Source: Sandaracinaceae bacterium
GTDB taxonomy: Bacteria > Myxococcota_A > Polyangia > Polyangiales > Sandaracinaceae
NCBI GenBank assembly: GCA_025056955.1
Contig: JANWYL010000034.1
Coordinates: 1 to 16,970 of the forward strand
Length of the DNA: 16,970 nt
Direction: 5' to 3'
Positions 13,587 through 16,970 of this stretch are shown here, piece after piece. The notes beneath the pieces were generated by a model, which did not search any database, was not told the origin of the DNA, and worked only from the letters and a program-made list of their open reading frames with translations. Within the stretch, counting starts at the first letter, position 1; every line of letters begins with the position of its first letter. The translations under genes were made by a program, and so were the position numbers.

Positions 13587-14942
13587 ATGGAAAAGCCTGA
13601 AAATTCAAAGCATATCGGGCTCAGAAGATGGGCCGAGTGGAAGCTTGCGGATGTGCCTGCCATGGCTGAGCACCTCGCACGGGTGCAAAGAACGCAGGTG
13701 TGGGGGCGTGTGAGGAGTGTCATTGGTCTTTCGGTGCGTGCAACGGTGCCGGGAGCACGGGTTGGAGACGTGGTTGTGATTGAGCGAAAGGGAAGAAACG
13801 CACTGCCCGCACAGGTTGTGGGCTTCGATCTCGGAGAAGTCACCCTGATGCCCCTTGGTTCTCTTGAAGGCATTGGACCAAACAACCTTGTGCGCTCAAC
13901 CGGAAAGGAGCAGGAAATCAGGGTGGAAAATGGGCTTTTGGGGCGCGTGCTCGATGGCCTGGGGCGGCCCATCGATGGGGGTCCTCCGCTCAGCGGGCGG
14001 CCCTATCCGGTGATGAGGGATCCACCGAATCCCATGCGAAGGGCGCGCATCGAGAGGCCTTTATCTCTTGGCATTCGTGTGCTCGATGGGCTTTTGACAG
14101 CGGGTGAAGGTCAGCGGATTGGCCTTTTCGCTGGCAGTGGGGTGGGCAAAAGCACCCTGCTTGGGCAAATCGCCAGGCAAGCGCAAGCGGACGTTTTTGT
14201 GGTTTGTCTGATCGGTGAACGGGGGCGCGAGGTGCGAGAGTTTTTGGAAGATGCACTGGGTGAGGAGGGGAGGAAGCGAGGTGTGGTTGTTTGTGCGACA
14301 AGCGATGCGCCGGCAATGGTGCGCAAAATGAGCGCTTACGTGGCAACGGCGATCGCTGAATTCTTTAGAGATCAAGGAAAACGTGTTCTTCTTCTTGTGG
14401 ACAGCGTCACCCGCTTTGCGCGGGCGGGGCGAGAGGTGGGGCTGGCTGCAGGAGAGGTACCTGCGCGGCGTGGTTATCCACCCAGTGTCTTTGCCGAACT
14501 TCCTCGCCTCCTTGAACGCTCAGGCATGGGAGAGCGTGGATCGATCACTGCTTTCTACACTGTTCTGGTTGAGGGGGGTGACATGGAGGAACCGATTGCC
14601 GATGAAATTCGAGGCATTCTCGATGGGCATGTGGTCTTGGACCGTGGCCTTGCCGCACGGGGCCGCTTTCCTGCCGTGGATCCCCTGGCCAGTCTTTCGC
14701 GCGTGATGGATCGCCTGGTTGATCCAGAACACCTCAAGGCAGCCCATCGCTTGCGGAGCGCTCTTGCCCTCTACGAAAGCAAGCGCGATCTCATCACACT
14801 TGGCGCCTACAAAAAGGGAAGTGATCCACAGCTCGATCGTGTGCTCAGCCGGATTGACCTCATCGAGTCTTTCCTTTGCCAAAGACCAAACGAGCGAAGC
14901 AGTTGGGAGGAGACTTGCGAGCGATTGCGAGGGCTTGTGTAG
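13587..14942 (+). CDS. FliI/SctN-type (type III export) ATPase, orphan
   Basis: This is a 451-aa, full-length member of the F1-beta-like export ATPases that drive flagellar or type III secretion. Numbering from ATG 13587: beta-barrel domain 30-105, Walker A GSGVGKST (183-190), catalytic Glu in GERGREV (211), Walker B RVLLLVD (266-272), family signature PSVFAELPRLLERSG around 308-322, and the C-terminal LGAYKKGSDPQLD. It is more like FliI/SctN than F1 alpha or beta or Rho. No stator, rod, needle, ring or flagellin gene is in the window, and both flanking genes face other ways, so which export apparatus it serves cannot be told. An alternative GTG start lies one codon upstream. Confidence 0.93.
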   Translation: MEKPENSKHIGLRRWAEWKLADVPAMAEHLARVQRTQVWGRVRSVIGLSVRATVPGARVGDVVVIERKGRNALPAQVVGFDLGEVTLMPLGSLEGIGPNNLVRSTGKEQEIRVENGLLGRVLDGLGRPIDGGPPLSGRPYPVMRDPPNPMRRARIERPLSLGIRVLDGLLTAGEGQRIGLFAGSGVGKSTLLGQIARQAQADVFVVCLIGERGREVREFLEDALGEEGRKRGVVVCATSDAPAMVRKMSAYVATAIAEFFRDQGKRVLLLVDSVTRFARAGREVGLAAGEVPARRGYPPSVFAELPRLLERSGMGERGSITAFYTVLVEGGDMEEPIADEIRGILDGHVVLDRGLAARGRFPAVDPLASLSRVMDRLVDPEHLKAAHRLRSALALYESKRDLITLGAYKKGSDPQLDRVLSRIDLIESFLCQRPNERSSWEETCERLRGLV

Positions 14943-15001
14943 TTGAGGAAAAAGGAGCTACCCTTTCAGAGTGCGAGCAAAAAGGTGCAAACGCGGGAAG
15001 A

Positions 15002-15019
15002 CTTGAGCCACGGCTCAAG
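15002..15019. terminator. Short perfect hairpin at the convergent gene ends (possible terminator)
   Basis: CTTGAGCC pairs with GGCTCAAG (15002-15009 with 15012-15019), 8 bp around a 2-nt centre, or 7 bp with a 4-nt loop. It overlaps the stop codon of the flavoprotein gene and lies about 60 nt after the ATPase gene end. Neither strand has a clean U-run (minus side TCTT), so terminator function is uncertain. Confidence 0.35.
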
Positions 15020-16241
15020 GCGAGTGGCCTTTCCAAAATGTGCTTAGCGGCACATCGGGGTCGGCAAGCAAAGTGTCGGAAACCGGAATTCCTTCTGCGA
15101 TGAGCTTTTTGGCTCCGCCGATTTCCTTCAACCGGCCAATCCCAACGGCTCCTTGCAGGCGATCTCCTTTGAGCAAGAAGGCAACGAAACGCTCTTCTTC
15201 AATTGAGCCGCGAAAGACGATGCGATCGCAATTATTGACCAAGCCAACTGCCTGGATTTTGAGGTCAAATTGGTCGGACCAAAACCATGGCACAGGGGCA
15301 TGGATGGGGTTTTGGCCAAGCATGTGAGCCACTGCGGTTGAGGCCATAAGCTGGGCGTTTTCCACGCTTTCAGGTCGAAGCCAACCTTCGAAGCGCGGGT
15401 GATAGTAAGAGGCGACATCGCCTGCGGCGTAAATCCCAGAAAGTGCGGTGGAACAGTTTGGGCTGACGCGGACGACTCCTTCGGTGACAAGCCCTGAGCC
15501 TGAAAGCCATTCGGTTGCGGGATCGACTCCAATTCCAACGACCACAAAATCACAAGGAACGACTTCTCCGCTTTGGAGTTCTACTGCGTGGACTTTCTTT
15601 TGGCCTAGGAGCCGAAGGACTTGAACGCAGGTCCGGAGGTCAACGCCCCTCTTCCTGTGAAAGCGGGCAAGGAGCTGGCCAACCTCGCGGCCAAAAGCGC
15701 GGATGCATGGGGCTTCCGAGGCTTCAAGGACAGTGACCTCTAAGCCCTCTTCTTTGCAAGAAGCAGCCACCTCGAGGCCGATCACACCGCCACCGATGAG
15801 GACCACCCGCTTACCTGGCTTGAGCTCCTCGCGAATCGCGCGGGCGTCTTCCAAACTTCGGAGCACATAAACACCTTCGAGATTTGAGCCGGGGCACGAA
15901 AGCCTCCGAGGGCGAGCGCCGGTTGCGATGAGCAAGCAATCGAAGCGCTCGCGGCTTCCATCGCTCAGCTCAACGCATCGGGAGTGCAAGTCCAGCTTTT
16001 GGGCACAAACGCCTCCCCGAAATTCGATTTTTTCAGCTTCATAGAAATGGGGATCCCTAAAGTAAATTGAAGATTCGTCGATGAAACCTCGGAGTAATTT
16101 CTTGGAAAGGGGAGGGCGATCGTAGGGGCGTTCCTTTTCTTCTCCAACCAACACGAGGCGGCCAGAGAAGCCAAGTTTTCTCAGGCTTTCGACTGCACGT
16201 TGACCGGCCAGGCCAGCTCCAACAACCACAATGGTTTGCAC
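15015..16241 (-). CDS. FAD-dependent NAD(P)H ferredoxin/rubredoxin reductase-type oxidoreductase
   Basis: This 408-aa flavoprotein belongs to the pyridine nucleotide-disulfide oxidoreductase superfamily, ferredoxin-reductase subgroup. FAD motif VVGAGLAG with GxGxxG at 8-13, ERPYDRPPLSK (38-47, typical of BenD/HcaD/CamA-type reductases), IATGARPR (105-112), NAD motif GGGVIG (150-155), second FAD motif YAAGDVA (271-277), and a C-terminal reductase_C-type domain from about 315 (PWFWSDQFDLKIQAVG). It lacks the CxxC of thioredoxin- or glutathione-type reductases. It would pass electrons from NAD(P)H to a ferredoxin, rubredoxin or P450/oxygenase partner, none of which is in the window. The start is GTG 16241 with an in-frame TAG four codons upstream and no evident Shine-Dalgarno. 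Confidence 0.93.
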   Translation of the reverse strand: MQTIVVVGAGLAGQRAVESLRKLGFSGRLVLVGEEKERPYDRPPLSKKLLRGFIDESSIYFRDPHFYEAEKIEFRGGVCAQKLDLHSRCVELSDGSRERFDCLLIATGARPRRLSCPGSNLEGVYVLRSLEDARAIREELKPGKRVVLIGGGVIGLEVAASCKEEGLEVTVLEASEAPCIRAFGREVGQLLARFHRKRGVDLRTCVQVLRLLGQKKVHAVELQSGEVVPCDFVVVGIGVDPATEWLSGSGLVTEGVVRVSPNCSTALSGIYAAGDVASYYHPRFEGWLRPESVENAQLMASTAVAHMLGQNPIHAPVPWFWSDQFDLKIQAVGLVNNCDRIVFRGSIEEERFVAFLLKGDRLQGAVGIGRLKEIGGAKKLIAEGIPVSDTLLADPDVPLSTFWKGHSP

Positions 16242-16248
16242 GGAGAGG

Positions 16249-16299
16249 GTCTAGCACCCCATCGGGTGGCGCGAAAGCGGAAAGAAGGGGGTGCTGGAC
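16249..16299. repeat. 12-bp inverted repeat (11/12) between the flavoprotein and acyltransferase genes
   Basis: Arm GTCTAGCACCCC (16249-16260) pairs with GGGGTGCTGGAC (16288-16299) with a single mismatch and a 27-bp centre. It lies in the divergent intergenic region, and its left arm is 7 bp from the flavoprotein GTG. The position suits an operator for a dimeric or tetrameric regulator. Confidence 0.5.
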
Positions 16300-16346
16300 A
16301 TGGCTTGGCGGCTCCACTTGACCCATAAGCAACAAAGGTGCTTGGA

Positions 16347-16970
16347 ATGCGAGCGATGCATGAGATATGGCAAGATGGCATGGAGCGCCTTGGGCGCCTA
16401 GGGTGGGATCGATTGCAAGGCCCTCCCCTCCGCATGTTCCGTTGGGCAGCCATTGCGGGATGGACCTCTTGGCTCGCTTGGCGAGCAAGGGCCCAGGCTC
16501 CGCTCTGCCCCTCGCTCCAGTCGGAATACCTTCGCCTTTGGGCCAAGGGGGTGCAGCACCTTGTGGGTTTAGATTACGAGGTGGTGGAGGGTGAACCTCC
16601 ACCACCCCCTCGGAAGGGAAGGCTTGTTATTGCCAACCACCGCACTTCGCTTGACGTGGTGATTCTCGCCCAACTTTTCGGTGGTCATTTTGTGGCCAAT
16701 CACCGAACCCAGGGGGCACCCATTGTGGGAAAGGCATCGGCTTTGGTCGATACGATTTACGTCGATCGCTCTGATCGCCGATCTGGGGCGCAAGCAATCA
16801 GAAAAATTCGCCGTTTCCTTTGGGAAGGCCGAACGGTGATTCTGTTCCCTGAGGGCACAACCCATTCAGGCGATGAGGTGCATCCTTTTCACCCAGGCGC
16901 TTTTTTGGCTGTGCTCGACTTGGACGCAGAGATCGTGCCTGTGGGGATTGCCTATCCGCCAGGGCATGAG
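16347..16970 (+). CDS. PlsC-type 1-acylglycerol-3-phosphate acyltransferase family protein (partial, C-terminus outside window)
   Basis: The first 208 codons are present. PlsC family motifs: NHRTSLD (97-103, the catalytic HxxxxD), the substrate-binding VDRSDRRSG region (139-147), FPEGTTHSGD (167-176; the usual motif is FPEGTR) and VPVGIAYP near residue 200. These enzymes acylate glycerophospholipid precursors at the membrane; the acyl acceptor here is unknown. An N-terminal Trp-rich amphipathic or hydrophobic stretch (31-50) probably contacts the membrane. Residues 83-92 form a Pro-rich insert (EGEPPPPPRK). ATG 16347 is preferred because AAGGTG lies 6 nt upstream; GTG 16338 and ATG 16356 are alternatives. 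Confidence 0.9.
   Translation, partial: MRAMHEIWQDGMERLGRLGWDRLQGPPLRMFRWAAIAGWTSWLAWRARAQAPLCPSLQSEYLRLWAKGVQHLVGLDYEVVEGEPPPPPRKGRLVIANHRTSLDVVILAQLFGGHFVANHRTQGAPIVGKASALVDTIYVDRSDRRSGAQAIRKIRRFLWEGRTVILFPEGTTHSGDEVHPFHPGAFLAVLDLDAEIVPVGIAYPPGHE

Noticed and set aside
16057..16605. Minus-strand 182-residue frame across the flavoprotein/acyltransferase gap
   Set aside because: It overlaps both the flavoprotein N-terminus and the PlsC-family gene on the opposite strand and is Pro-rich without motifs.

Overview
The window looks like chromosome from a predatory or soil/aquatic deltaproteobacterial-type organism, most likely Myxococcota. The clues are a secreted Cys-rich repeat protein with Asp-Ala-Gly ('DAG') linkers, a Hanks-type Ser/Thr kinase with a Pro-rich linker, a Tat-exported DUF1501 protein with an exported CxxCH partner, a GMC oxidoreductase with an N-terminal extension, and a lone type III secretion/flagellar-type ATPase. 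Composition is moderately GC-rich. Genes are tightly packed on both strands and no non-coding stretch exceeds about 130 bases. I see no tRNA, rRNA, CRISPR array, transposase or phage gene. The taxonomic call is inference from gene content only.

Left part (1-1880). A large minus-strand gene starts at 1557 and runs off the left edge. It encodes a secreted protein with ten 36-40-residue repeats of eight cysteines, then an Asp-rich linker, then the start of another repeat. Divergent from it is rpmE (ribosomal protein L31).

Second part (1881-5623). A compact minus-strand operon of three exported proteins: a membrane-anchored 544-aa protein with a CxxCH motif and DUF1549/DUF1588-like features, a 237-aa putative lipoprotein overlapping it by an ATGA junction, and a Tat-exported DUF1501 protein. 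Its upstream region holds a candidate promoter with a repeated 9-bp motif.

Third part (5753-9978). A GMC-family FAD oxidoreductase on the plus strand converges on a Ser/Thr protein kinase whose only membrane segment is at its extreme C-terminus. Divergent from the kinase is a membrane-anchored Coa1-like protein.

Fourth part (9996-13467). Minus strand: an unrecognised 259-aa protein with a Gly-rich hydrophobic segment, then an AarF/UbiB-family atypical kinase gene followed 7 nt later by sua5/tsaC (threonylcarbamoyl-AMP synthase for tRNA t6A).

Right part (13587-16970). An orphan FliI/SctN-type ATPase with a TATAAT just before its start and no evident Shine-Dalgarno; a convergent ferredoxin/rubredoxin-reductase-type flavoprotein; and, divergent from that, the first 208 codons of a PlsC-type acyltransferase that runs off the right edge. 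An 11-of-12 inverted repeat lies between the last two genes.

No complete unknown defence or biosynthetic system is visible. The least explained elements are the Cys-repeat protein, the three-gene exported operon, the lone secretion ATPase and the divergent 259-aa protein.
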